NCBI GenBank assembly: GCA_020081605.1
Contig: JAHREC010000030.1
Location: 1,302,001-1,366,000 of the forward strand
DNA from: Albifimbria verrucaria
Taxonomy: Eukaryota; Ascomycota; Sordariomycetes; Hypocreales; Stachybotryaceae
Reading direction: 5' to 3'
DNA: 64,000 bases
Under the pieces are notes generated by a model, which was not told the DNA's origin, searched no databases, and saw only the letters and a program-made list of their open reading frames with translations. Numbering within the stretch: the first letter of the stretch is position 1; each line of letters starts with the position of its first letter. Positions 11,404 to 22,273 of this stretch are shown piece by piece. The position numbers were made by a program, and so were the translations under genes.

Positions 11404-12155
11404 AGATATCCAAAATTGAACACAACACCATCGTCATTGCGCAGGGAGGCACAAAGGTGCGGGAAGCCACAATTTCTATAGACAAGCACTTTTTAAATGG
11501 CATCTCTAGCCACATATACTCTTCTCATGAATCTCGATCAAGTACTACACTGTCTCCTTCATTGAGGGCCTCAGTCACCAGACATCGAACGGTGATTAGT
11601 AACCAATGGTGTCAGCCCAATGGGACCCAGTAGGCCACCAAATACCAACGATGTAGATTGGCTAAACCGAATGCTGGTGTCGGCTGTTGTTTTGTCTCAG
11701 ACTGGCGCCCATTGATCTTGTGCCTGCACGTCTCTTTAGCAGGGATAGTTTGCGCGGAGTCTGTATACATTCACAAGAGGGAATGACCTATGACTTATCG
11801 CAACTGTTCTATGTCGGACTACATACAGGATGTGATGAGTGACTTGCCTGACTGTTTGCTTCAAAGGCATCAGCAATGTCATGTTATGGCCCGTCACCTG
11901 AAAATTTCTTGACTCGGCTCTTCCTCCATTTGACAGATTGGGGCTTAGAAAACGAATTACCTGGAATTATTATCTAGCTATCCTTTTCCCACTGAATATC
12001 CTTATCTTCAAGTAATTATACAGTATCGACCTTCGATAATATTAAATTCTCTAGGGCCTAAGAGAAGCCTATTAACTTAGAAAATGCTAGAACCTTAAAG
12101 TCTACCTTTGATAGCAATTAGTCGATAGCCGAGTAGATTCTCTTGAAGTGATCTG
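11404..12155. other. Intergenic interval
   Basis: No gene seen. The last 42 bp (12115-12156) nearly duplicate 16613-16654, and AT content rises towards the repeat copy that follows. Confidence 0.5.
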
Positions 12156-12156
12156 G
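12115..12156. repeat. 42-bp direct repeat, copy 1
   Basis: The core gatagccgagtagattctc and the following ttgaagtgatctgg are identical to 16613-16654. The two differences (tta/ttg and gtc/gcc) are transitions. This copy directly abuts the left end of the 332-bp dispersed repeat; the other copy has no dispersed repeat beside it. Confidence 0.85.
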
Positions 12157-12487
12157 AAAATATACTAACTCTATATATTATGTTCTATTAATACTTACTG
12201 CTTATTAATATAATCGATTAAGACCACCCCTTAAACTTGGTTTAATATCCATTGTATCACAATACAGGAAGATAGGCTAAGTAGTGTAGCCTTTGACCTC
12301 AATAACCTTCAGGTAGTCTTTCAAGACGATCAATAATTGCTTTTACAGAAAAGCTATGTACAACCCGGAGTTATTGGAAGTTATGGACCTGACACGCAAA
12401 TACTGCAACAGTAAGACGAGGTTTGTCTTGCAATACAGCTTATAGCGAGAAAGTGCTGTTGGAGGTGGCATTTTCTGCTAGTTGGGG
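12156..12487. repeat. Dispersed repeat, copy B (332 bp)
   Basis: Partner of 7641-7959. It keeps more C and G than copy A at most differing sites (for example acacgcaaatactgcaac here against an AT-only version in copy A). At a few sites near its left end it is the mutated copy. It carries a 13-bp segment (ctaagtagtgtag) missing in copy A. No coding capacity is seen. Confidence 0.85.
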
Positions 12488-12576
12488 AACAATTTTTGGG
12501 AGCTCCGACAGCGAGGCAAATGTCACTCGGAGGTACCATTGTCAACCTACATACTTAAGTATAGAATAGTCCTTCA

Positions 12577-13856
12577 CTATGAAACCCAGTCGCCTGTGCA
12601 ATTACCCTGGACAATCTCATACGAAGACATCTCTCCACCATCCGGGAATTTAAGGCATTCCTCCCCGCCACCACCGCTCAGCGAGATGTAAGAGGTGTCA
12701 TTGCTTGCCGCGCAGTTTGTCGAGTTATAAAAGCAAGCTCTGTAGCCCGATCTTAAGAAAGCCAGCACATAACTTAGACGGCGGTGGTCTATAAAGGGTG
12801 CAGGGACAGGGTTACATGTTGTTAAATTAGGGAATGAGCCTTCTTGTGCAATCAACGGCTTAGTGCAATTCTGCAAGGTGTTAGTGTCCGCCGGTGCAAC
12901 AATATAGAGTCGTGAAGCGTATTACTTACGTCTTGGGCCCATTGAAAGCGCCAGTCATACTCAGACCCGCCATTATCCCCTCCTCCTCCATTCCCTCCAC
13001 CAACAGGACTACCATTATTGCCCCAACTGCCATCGTCATCTATATCTTCCTCACTCCCAGTGGGGAAAAAGCATCCATTGGGACAGGGGTCTCCTTGGTC
13101 CTCTGCGATTCCACACAGGAAATTAAAGGCGTTCGGATCAAAGAAGCTGCCGCCACCAGAAGCTCGAGGCACAAGAGAGCTGGCGAATCTCGGTTGAGGA
13201 GAAATGGGTTTCGGGCCCCTCTTCTCTGGCGGGTGAGACTGGTCCTCTTCGGCCTGTCCGGCGCCAACGATACTGTTTTGTTTGCCGATGAAAACATGAT
13301 CAACCACGGCCTCAGTATACGCTTCTGGAACGGTACCAATTTGGCTGCTTAACCCGATAACTGCTTCCATGGAAATATCTATCTCTTTTGTCAGGAGGGC
13401 ACTGTTATGATCAGAAGGATTCTCATGGACAATATCGCCATTCGCATCTGTACTGATCGAAGCCTCTTCCTTCAAGAGCTCATTCTTCTCTGGTACAGCC
13501 CTGCGACCTACCCCCGGTGCGAGGGGTGGTATCTCCGCCGGCCCAGAGTAACCGGCATAGTTGTCGCAGGAGTACCATACCTTGCCTTTATTGCGATCAA
13601 GCTTTGGCGGTGGATTAACTTCTGGTTTCCACCGGTTCTGAGTTCTGTCCCATACCATATTCCCTGGTGACGGGTACTTGCAATACCTTCGGGGAAGATA
13701 TGCGGTCTCTATGGATGTCGCCGTGCCTTTATTGTTTTTCTTGTAGTCAATAGTCTTCTTGAGGAGTCTGCTATCCCACCAATGGTCCCAGGAGTCAAGG
13801 ATGGTGACAAGGGCATATGTTAGTTGGTTCTGTGCTGATGATTCCGAGGGAATTAA
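12577..13856 (-). CDS. Uncharacterised protein, 5' end missing
   Basis: Two exons join cleanly. Exon 1 ends at 12930, the intron is 12870/12930-bounded (12871-12929) with donor GTAAGT, branch ACTAACA and acceptor CAG, and exon 2 runs to the stop at 12577. The first ATG in frame is 13658, which would give 340 residues. However, the frame stays open and protein-like upstream to about 13856 (SWDHWWDS, RRYCKYPSPGN), so the true start is probably lost or in another exon. The visible protein has a Cys motif (YSCDNY), an acidic/Gly-Asn-rich linker (near 12970-13020), then a Cys-containing C-terminus with N-glycosylation sequons. The YPSP...NPPP...WYSCD pattern vaguely recalls C-terminal extensions of killer-toxin-like fungal chitinases, a weak resemblance only. 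The reading ends against a tandem repeat (13823-13955). Confidence 0.5.
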
Positions 13857-13955
13857 TCACAAGGGACATTTGTCTGTTGGTTCTATGCTGATAAGGATGC
13901 ATGGGAAATAATCACCAGATGCATTTGTCGGTTGGTTCTAGACTGCAAGGATGAT
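13823..13955. repeat. Imperfect tandem repeat, ~54-bp unit
   Basis: Units begin gttggttct at 13823, 13876 and 13931. The first two also share a run resembling aattaatcaca/aataatcacca and catttgtc. About 2.4 copies are present. The array sits where two divergent genes both lose their 5' coding ends. Confidence 0.65.
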
Positions 13956-13993
13956 GAGTTCAGCGATTATGCAGGTGCTAATTAGTCGCCCAA

Positions 13994-15203
13994 GTGGGCG
14001 AAACAAATGCAGCATTTATAGCGACCCTTTTGGTTCCGAGATGGAAGCCTGCTAACTTGGACCAAACTGTCCATCTCAGCTTATCTTTTCTTCTCAACGC
14101 TCAGCTCTCGCTTCATCATGCAGGACAAGACCATGGCCTGCTTTCGCTTTATGTGCCTAACGCGGGGTTCTTCTGGGCTGAGTCAGGGGACTCTGAGCGG
14201 CCGACAGAAGAAAGTGCTTACTTTTCGGACCCTCCTGGTCGGCGTTACCCATGGGCAGTCGAAGATGCAATGTCATATACACACGGGCTCGAAGACGAAG
14301 AGATTGAGTTTGTGGAGAGTCACATCTGGCCTGACAATCTGGTCTATATCCGTAGCCTCATCAATGGTAGATATCTCGGTACCATTGAGGTAGAAGAGAC
14401 CTGGGAAAATGCAGTGCTACAAAACCGACTGCATGATACAGACGATGAAGATGGCAGCTTCAAGAGGCTTTGGGTTGGCATGCATAACGAACCAGGTCCA
14501 CAGACAGCTTGGTACCTTGAGTATGACCCTTCACGGGATACAGGCTTCAGGCTTTATAACCCTCTCAGGAAATGCTACCTCGCCACAACCTTCCTCGCGT
14601 ATGGACACAAAAGCAATAACGCTACAGTCATGGAATATTTCCGTCAAGCTCATGAAGCAAGCTGCACAAGTATGGTAAGTGAGCTTGCTGCCACAATTTG
14701 GGTTATTGAAGGTACTTCATCAATCCTACACACGCAGCCATTATGGGCAACTAATTCAAGAACATGTAGGCAAGTTGGTTCATGAAGGCATAGATGTGGG
14801 CTCCCCATCGCACGAGGTCTTGTCAACCAAGTTAGAACACGGTCTTAATATCATTGAGGCCCACGCCTCTTTGCATGGTTGGTACAGGCAGTTCGGAGAT
14901 AAGCTGGACATGGCAACATCGCCACTATCCATTCCACGTATTCAGAGCAGCTATGGAATTTGGTTTGAAAGGCTAGTCCTAGGAGCATTCTTGACTACAC
15001 ATGGTATTGTTACGTTGGTCAGGCGACGAACCGGTCGCCCTTGTGAAGTTGATGGCTCCATGTCATCATCTGCGGCAATACTCTGCTGGCTGCACGTCCT
15101 GTCTTATAATGAACTGACAAGCCCAAGGCCATACAGTGCTGAATTGCCATTGACAATGGCACTACAGACCCTGCCAGAACTGTTGTCGAATGGACTCACA
15201 TAG
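13994..15203 (+). CDS. Uncharacterised fungal protein, 5' end unclear, one intron
   Basis: A long protein-like frame runs from about 13994 to 14670 but has no early ATG; the first in-frame ATG is near 14270 (MSYTHG). A missing first exon or 5' truncation is therefore likely. Features include the run HIWPDNLVYIRSLINGRYLG, a Trp/Tyr-rich centre and FLAYGHKSNNATVMEYF. A second block (KLVHEGIDVGSP to LPELLSNGLT) lies in another frame. Using donor GTATGG at 14670 and acceptor TAG at 14767-14769 joins them in frame (100-bp intron). The better-looking donor GTAAGT at 14675 would need a one-base correction. No domain is recognised. It converges on the SUKH-like gene, with only 18 bp between the stops. 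Confidence 0.45.
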
Positions 15204-15221
15204 ACATAAATATTTCGTGGA

Positions 15222-16049
15222 TCATGACTCAAAAACCTCTTCCGCCGTAATATGCAGGTGCTTTTCATCCAGTTCCATGCAACTCGTGTACCAGTCCAAG
15301 ACCCCCACAAGATCATCAAAGAACAAAATTGCCCGTTCACCAAGATTAACCATGTAGCGCCAGGACCAATCCTGGTTCACGCCATCCTTGGGACGACAAT
15401 AGATCGCGCAAGTGTAGGACGCGGGGCCCCAGCCGAGCTACCAACCTCCGGCTACCGTATATTTTTCCTCCACCTCGAGAGCATTCTCAATAATCTCTCT
15501 TTCATCCTGTACCCTCTGCTGGATTTGTTCAGGAGTTTCTATGACGCCGCCACCCCAGCCCCAGCCCTCCCAGAAGGCGAGAGTTTTCAAGTATTGAATA
15601 TAGTACCAGCCAGGCCCCGATAGGCTATCAACTTCTTGTATCAGGATTAAAAAGTCAGATGGCAGGGACCATTGCCCGGTAGGACAATGGAGACGGTCCA
15701 GCCCTGCAAGAATGGCCGACTTGTAGGCTTCACGCCTTGCCGTCCGGTCCTCCGAGTTGGGGTTTACGTAGCCGCCATCAAGGGAAAGCTGCTGGACAAG
15801 CGAGTCCCACCGTTCGAGAACATCAGAAGGACGAGTAAGTGGTGGTTCTGGGGTAGTGCCAAAGAACTGGTCCATGAAAGCTAGCCGCATTTCCTCCTTC
15901 TCTTCGGGCGACTCAAACATTTCAGGATCTGCCAATTCAGCAGCCTCAATCTGAGGGATGAGCACCTCTATAGCACGCCTGTTGGCCTCGGCAATATGGG
16001 TGCGGTATTCTGCTAGGGCGTTGAGGACGGCCTCAGCGGTTGGGGACAT
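15222..16049 (-). pseudogene. SMI1/KNR4 (SUKH)-like protein with internal stop
   Basis: Starts at ATG 16049 (MSPTAEAVLNALAEY). A helical, acidic N-terminus is followed by a RWDSLVQQLSLDGGYVNP stretch, then QWSLPSDFLILIQEVDSLSGPGW, which resembles the W-x-LP-x-D-hydrophobic core of the SMI1/KNR4 (SUKH) fold. The frame is interrupted by TAG at 15438-15440. Without it, reading continues in the same frame through GWGPASYTC, CRPKDGVN, WSWRYMVNLGERAILFFDDL and LDWYTSCMELD to TGA at 15222-15224, 275 codons in all. TAG fits CAG with C to T at a CpA site. SUKH proteins act as cell-wall/signalling scaffolds in yeast and as immunity proteins in bacteria. The role here is unknown and the family call is tentative. 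Confidence 0.5.
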
Positions 16050-16249
16050 GGTCAATTCGTGTTCGTATTGAGAAGCGTGTGGCTTGGTTGAGATGGGCGA
16101 GACAAGGGGGTTTGCGTGAGAGCGGTGGTGAACCTGGAGAAAGTTTCTTTGAGAGGATGCAAGTGGATAGAGATGTTGGTGATGAGGGACTGTTGCGTGC
16201 ATGTATCCACCTAGAAGCGAGGCTGCATGAGGTTCTGGGCCCTGCAATG

Positions 16250-16908
16250 TTTCGTGCAGAACGACGGCACTGCTGTACTCCGTTTGGAGAAGCTACCATC
16301 GTGGGCCATAGCTTGATTCAGATCCACATGCATCAGATTGGGCCTGAGTGGCATGCCTTGGACAAAAGACCATACATTGTCCACGGCTTAAAATACACAA
16401 CCTCTTCACATGCGGATATACACAACTGGATCCGGTCGTCATATGGAACTGCAGCCACCGCAGACTGACATGGTGTATTCGCAAATAAATGCGGGCCGGA
16501 GAGGATAATACGGCGAAATGTCACGGAGGCAACGGCTACTAACTCCGGTCACCTTCTAAAGCTGCGATTACCGCTGTTTGTGATTTTGCTTTTCCCAGGG
16601 GTTGAAGCAATACAATTGGCCGATAGCCGAGTAGATTCTCTTGAAGTGATCTGGCATCCAGATGTCGTAAATACTCATGGTAAACTGGTATGCAGTCTAT
16701 CAAACTACAGACAATTAATTCTGTCCTCAGCCTGATTACCAGATCAATGTCTGTATTCCATTTTTATACTGACATAATTTGGCGTCTTGCAGACCCTCTT
16801 TTCTTTTTAGCTCCTTACCCAACTCAGCAAAGCCCAAACCGTTGTCATCACTTTCACACCCAATTCCTCAACTTCTCCTGCCAGCGTCCAACTGTCAAAG
16901 CAGCAAAC
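16250..16908. other. Intergenic region between divergent genes
   Basis: Upstream of the SUKH-like gene (minus) and the cyclic phosphodiesterase (plus). It contains copy 2 of the 42-bp repeat. No further gene seen. Confidence 0.5.
16613..16654. repeat. 42-bp direct repeat, copy 2
   Basis: Matches 12115-12156 with two transitions. Beyond ctgg it continues into unrelated sequence (catccagatg), whereas copy 1 continues into the 332-bp dispersed repeat. Confidence 0.85.
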
Positions 16909-17589
16909 ATGCCTGGATCCTCCTTATGGCTGGTCCCGCCACCGGACCATCCGCTTTATAAAATCCTCGGCGAACTTATTCACACTAATTTGCCCAGCAA
17001 ATTCCCAGAGCTGAGTGGCCCTCAGTTTGCTCCGCACATGACGCTAACGTCAAATGTCCCGCCTGAGACTTACGGCAACGATGCCCAGCAATGGCTAGAC
17101 TCCATCCCTTGGCCGGCAGGCGAATCAGTACGCGTCCGTTTGCAAACTGTCAAGAGCGAGGATGTGTTTTACCGTCGTGGCTACATCAAAGTGGCTTTCG
17201 AAGGGTTCGCGACGTAGCAGGCATTGCTAGGGCAAGGGGTGTCAATGGCGAGGCCACGATCGGTCCAACGACAGAAAAATGGCTTGAAGAATGGAAGTCA
17301 GCATTTGGACCACACGTCAGTTTAATCTAGTATGTCTACTCATATCTCACCATCTCTGGACCTATTCCAAGGCCACTTCTAATGATATTACCACAGCGGG
17401 GACGTCCCAATTGAAGAGCTCAAATTAGACCAGATCACACAGTGTGTCAAAGAGCATGGCATCAAACTTGATTCATCCGAATCTGAAGTTGCCCATGAAT
17501 TGGCTGGTTGGAATGGCGGAGTTGTATGGCTGGTCCCCACCGACCGCGCGATTGACGAGTGGAAGCCAATTGCGACTAGAAGGCTTTGA
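16909..17589 (+). CDS. 2',3'-cyclic-nucleotide 3'-phosphodiesterase (2H family), one frame break
   Basis: Starts at ATG 16909 (MPGSSLWLVPPPDHPLY). The two catalytic H-x-S/T motifs of the 2H phosphoesterase fold are present: HMTLTS near 17037 and HVSLIY across the exon junction. This matches the small fungal/yeast enzyme that opens ADP-ribose 1'',2''-cyclic phosphate after tRNA splicing. The intron is 17330-17396 (GTATGT...CTAATG...CACAG). Exon 2 begins GDVPIEELKLDQI and contains AGWNGGVVWLVPTDRAI. The frame breaks at TTT 17196-17198, where one added base gives KVAFRRVRDVAGIARARGV and a total of 204 residues, close to the family length. The break is most simply an assembly error. Confidence 0.82.
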
Positions 17590-18075
17590 CGAAAACGTTT
17601 TTGGGGAGCGATTGACTCTTTCCAACAGCCGTGAAGACATAGATGAAAATGGAAGTCATGCTAAATCTAAGGACTCTTCTACGTAGTATACTATCAGTAC
17701 AGCCACGACTATCAATATTAGAACCGGTTACCTAGATATCACTCAGGAGAGAAAAGCTGACTCAAATTTTGGAAGCAAGCCATTGTTATTAAGACAATAT
17801 GTCTCCGAAGTTATTAGTCAAGAGCTCTTACCAGAGAGAAGCGTACCAAAGCCATGTCATGCTTCAAGTTGGGGACATAAACATAAGCTACGACCTAAAT
17901 TTGTATTGCCTCTTGTAACGTTCAGGGCCGTACGTATTATTGAGCCAATATTAACGGTCCCGCAATGCATTAACTGAGACTCGTATAACGTATCAGTGTC
18001 ACCCATTGAAGTTGTGATGCTATATGAAGTACCTATAGGCTAATTGTAGACATAGTCGCGGCATGATATCCTATC
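17590..18075. other. Intergenic interval
   Basis: Lies between the convergent ends of the phosphodiesterase and acetyltransferase genes. No gene or clear structure seen. Confidence 0.5.
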
Positions 18076-18843
18076 TCATTCCTGCTCCCAAGGCTTAATT
18101 GTCTTGCCTTCAACATATCCACCTGCCGGTCGCCACATAGGCCAGAAAGTTACAGGGCCAACTTTGGCCTCAGTCTTTTCCATGCCTCGTCTGGTGCGTC
18201 TGTCTGTGGGATAATTACATTCTCTTTGACACAGACGAAGCCGTTCTTATCATATAGCGGCTTGCCAACAGATGTAGCATCTAAGAAGAACTCTATTCCC
18301 ATCTCATCGGATTTTCTCATGCCCCAATCCAAGAATTGTTGTGCAATACCCCTGCGCCGGTAGGAAGGGTGTACACTAATTATGAACATGACTTGTTGAG
18401 GTCAGCAATCAGTCTTTGCGGCACACATTACGGTACTCACAGATATGGGGCCTTCTGCAAAATTGAGCTCTAGGGGCATCAATTTGCTCAATTACTTGTT
18501 CCACGAATTTCCGAGACCCATCATCAGGAAACCAGGTGACACTAGACTCATGGTCCTCCTCAAATGGATTCTGTGGGTAGATATGCCAAATTGTGGTGCC
18601 TACAAGCTTTCCTGTCTCCGTCTCGATGATTTTTTGCCAATAGCTCGAAGGGTCATCAACATGCCAACTCTCAAGACGTGTGGCTGCCTCTGCAATAGCC
18701 TCCTCGCGAGCCTTTTCTCCTTCTCCGTGGATGGGGAAGAACGTATGAAAAAGCCTTGGGAGGGTCCTCGTAGACCTCAAACATCAACCTCGCGAAGGCG
18801 GGAAGTCTTGAGGAAGATTGGCTTCCCGAAGCTCGAAAGGCAT
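18076..18843 (-). CDS. GNAT-family N-acetyltransferase, three frame breaks
   Basis: Starts at ATG 18843 (MPFELREANLPQDF). The acetyl-CoA-binding region is clear in exon 2: SVHPSYRRRGIAQQFLDWG (motif A, R/Q-x-x-G-x-A type), then LDATSVGKPLYDKNGF. The intron is 18392-18440 (GTGAGT...CTGAC...AAG). Breaks occur at plus-strand GGG 18800-18802 (missing base), AAAAA 18748-18752 (extra base) and TTTT 18176-18179 (missing base). Correcting them gives 239 residues ending VGPVTFWPMWRPAGGYVEGK, a C-terminus seen in fungal members. All three lie in homopolymers, so assembly error is favoured. The substrate is unknown; most relatives are annotated only as GNAT proteins. Confidence 0.75.
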
Positions 18844-20326
18844 TGTGCTGGTTTATATATGCAACGGCAGGTATACGCAAGGAGATTTAATTAAACTACT
18901 TGCTATGGAGATGTGTGTTTGCAATATTTAAAAGTAAAAGTTCAAAGAAATAAAATATGGATTTCCTTGCACAGAACGAACCATGTCAGCGCTCATTCAA
19001 AATGCATACAGCCCTCAACAACCAACACCGACCCTGTTGGTACCATAAGCGTGAGTTTACGTGTGCGCAAAAATACCTCGTAGGGAGGCATCTCCACCAA
19101 TACTCATTGTCACATAAATATGCCTAACCGCGCCTGTCGTAGCTAACCACTATGTAAGATTTTGCCGTGGCGAACTATCAGGAAAGCTAAGAAAGAATTA
19201 CAAGACGAAGATTATGAAGAAGGAAGAGGGGAAAGATAAGTAAACAACACATTAAAACGTCAAAAACAATACTTGCTACAGCATCCGAGAGGTTGTACAT
19301 GCAGGTGCGGAAAGCCGTACCACATGATATAGCAACATTCTGACAAGGCTCGTGTTTAGGAGAGCACATCTGCAATAAGATGGTTAACATCGGTAGGAAT
19401 AAAACCCATGAAAGTGTTGGTCGGATCAGGTGGTACAAATCTGCATTGCTCACCAACGGCGCTTCCGAATTAAAGTCTTCCCTTTATCGGCGGGGTAGAC
19501 TTGCTATTCTATCGTTTTCTGCATTCTCTTTCATTGTGCTGGGCATGTTTCTTCTTTTCGAGTGTCTTCTGCATTTTCTTAGCTTCTGTCCTATCTTCAT
19601 TTCTCCAATTGATCTTAAGCACATGAGACAGTGCAAAATGTAGAACATGGGTGCCAAGGAAGCCCAAGTTGAAGTCGCCATTATAGAGGTAGTCTCTATT
19701 GACGGTTTCTACTTGCGCTAACTTTTCGCCGGTTGCTTCGTCATAACCCCCATTATGAAGATGCAAGTCAGCTATAGTGGAGGCTCAACTCATGAGGCTC
19801 TTTAACACAGGCACATGTGCCACACCCAGTTCAGGTAATCGAATTCGCAAGACCACGGCGAGTTCATGAAGTAAAAATGGCTCTTATTCGTTCCGAGATA
19901 TGGAGGGACATACTGTAGATAGGGCGTAATTTGTATCTAAGCAAGCATCAGCTGAGCACGTGGGTCTGGGCCTTACTGGGACTGAGACAAAGAGTCCGAA
20001 CTGCTACTTAAGTTGGAGTCTGTTCAATTTGGTGTTATTGATGATTTCTCTACAATAAATTTATACTTGTGAACAATTGGAAGACGTCAATAATGTTCGC
20101 ACTCTGTCTGAACGATATATTCGTGGATTGCAGTTCAGAAGTAGTACTTACATGGGCCTGAGCAACTGGAGCTGAGGCCCAAAAATCAGCCGCACCAAGA
20201 ACCGCATCTGCCTCGTCGGAGGACCAGACTTCGAACCGGCTACACTTGGATTGCAATCGTTCTCATTTGGGACATCGCTACTCAACAGAGGGATCCCGTG
20301 TGTGAACTGCCTCGCAACCCGCAATC
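18844..20326. other. Intergenic interval
   Basis: No supported gene. Minus-strand open frames at 19187-19456 and 19509-19766 look partly protein-like (for example MHLHNGGYDEATGEKL) but have no family match I know and no convincing splice join. Confidence 0.4.
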
Positions 20327-22273
20327 ATGAGCTCACCAGCTGACAGCGTAAGGGCTTACGCGTATACCCCGTTACCAGCAAACCACCCAACCGCGTTCCG
20401 AACATTGGAGCTCTTACCTGGGTCCCCATCAGATCCTCTGGAGGAAACTTGCGCAACCACGTCGACGAGTTCGTTTCGTATGAGGCCCTTTCCTACGTCT
20501 GGGGCCAGGATGACCCCGCTATCAAGAACACAATTTCCATTGCTGGGCTCAATCTTACCATCACGCCCAACCTCCATAGGGCTCTTAAACGTCTCCGACT
20601 AGAGGATAAGCCTCGAGTTCTATGGGTAGATAGCATCTGCATTAACCAAGCGGACACGGAGGAGAAGAGTCGTCAAGTCAGCCGCATGAATTTATATTAT
20701 CAACATGCCCTCCAAGTTATTATCTATCTTGGAGAGGAAGCAGATGGGAGCGAAAAGGTACCCGCGCTTCTTGATATGATATACGCGAGGCTGTTTCCGG
20801 CTCTCAAATCAGCTTATCCATCTGTTGCACTCGATAGTATCCCTCTGCCTCCGCCCGAAATACTGCTGGCTCTGGGCATATTGCCAACAGGCGCTCCGGA
20901 ATGGAATGCTCTGGGCCATCTATTCCAACGCCCATGGTGGAGTCGCTACTGGATCATTCAGGAGCTTGTTCTTGCTTCCAAAGCTGAACTGATCTGTGGG
21001 CGCTGGGCCTGCGATTGGGATCGCTTCGCGATAGCGATTCGGGTAGTTTCCATGCACCCCAAGTTTGCCCTCGACGAGGGTGGTGAAAACAAGATACTCG
21101 AAGCTGTCAAAAAGGAGAGCGTAACTTTGTAAACTTACAAATGCTGAGGAAGTCTGTGGAACGAAGCGATATCAGCGCCACTGTCAACATCTTGCAGGGC
21201 TCCCAAGTTCCGGTAACAGTACAGAAGATTTTTCCGAAATGGAGCTTGGTTGACCTTTTGGAGCGTTGCCGACAATCGCAAGCGACGAATGCACGAGATT
21301 ACGTATATGCAATGATTGGAATGTCTGTCGAAGAGGCGACTGGGAAGTTCCAAAACATCCTACCAAGCTACGATGAGAGTGTCGCCGGCACTTTTATTCG
21401 TTACGCCAGGCATATGGTTGACTGGGGCGATAGTGTTAAGCTTCTTTACAGTGCCTCGAGTGGGAGGATACGTGATGCTGATCTTCCATCGTGGGTGCCC
21501 AACTGGGCAGATAGAAATCCACATGCAACGCCGTTATCCCCGAGGTTCGATGGTGGCGTCAACTACTACTACCGGGCCGCTTTAGATACGCAGCCATTCG
21601 TGAAGCTCAGCACTGTCTCTGATCACATGATAATTCGTGGTGTTGTTGTGGACACTATCACTGGCGTTGGCCCGGTCACTTACAGAGCACCTATTTCAGG
21701 AGGTTTCAGCGTGTTTGAGAGGGACCTGGATGTTGTGGCTGCGTCTGCAACAGCTCTCCTACGGTTTCTTGAACAAAAAGGACGTGATTGGGATTCAGAT
21801 AATGTACAGGAGACAGTGTGGCGGACTCTGTGCTGTGATGTTGACCCCTTATCCGAGTCAAAGCACCAGCCTCCACCGGCGATGCTTTCTTATCGTTCTT
21901 GCGGTGGATTCCATGGTGGGTTGGGGCTCAGAGTGAACGGAAAGGCAATTCGGATCCACACACATACATCCGTATGCTCCTTGAAGGCTATGTTCAACTT
22001 GTTGAGGAGAGTTCTACGTTCTTGAAATTCGCGGCTCCGTTCTGCTTGGAGCGGAGGGTGGCCATCACAGCTGATGGGTGGTGTGCTCAGATTCCCGGTG
22101 GAGCGCAGGTTGGCGACGTTATATTCTTGCCACTTGGTTCAGCAGTGCCTCTTGTTCTGAGGATGGATCTTGATGGGTATGTCTTGCAAGGAGAATGCTA
22201 TGTGCACGGCGTCATGAATGGAGAGCTTATGAAGAGGGAGGGAATGACGACAGAGGACATAACATTGGTGTAG
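20327..22273 (+). CDS. Heterokaryon incompatibility (HET) domain protein, three frame breaks
   Basis: Starts at ATG 20327 and has no intron. The HET domain is unmistakable: FVSYEALSYVWG (block 1), then RVLWVDSICINQADTEEKSRQV (block 2) and LFQRPWWSRYWIIQE (block 3). HET proteins trigger cell death or rejection after fusion of genetically different hyphae, often with a partner gene; no partner is recognisable nearby. The C-terminal part ends with GDVIFLPLGSAVPLVLR and YVHGVMNGELM, a common tail of these proteins. One base is missing near 20441-20447, one in AAAAA 21109-21113 and one between about 21905 and 21975. With these the gene encodes about 649 residues. The breaks may be assembly errors, although HET genes are often real pseudogenes in natural isolates. 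Confidence 0.85.

Noticed and set aside
12894..13352. 152-codon plus-strand open frame
   Set aside because: It is antisense to exon 1 of the minus-strand gene, which has a clean intron join; no family signature in this frame.
19187..19766. Possible two-exon minus-strand gene
   Set aside because: Part of the peptide looks plausible, but I could not find a start, a convincing splice or a family, so it is left unannotated.
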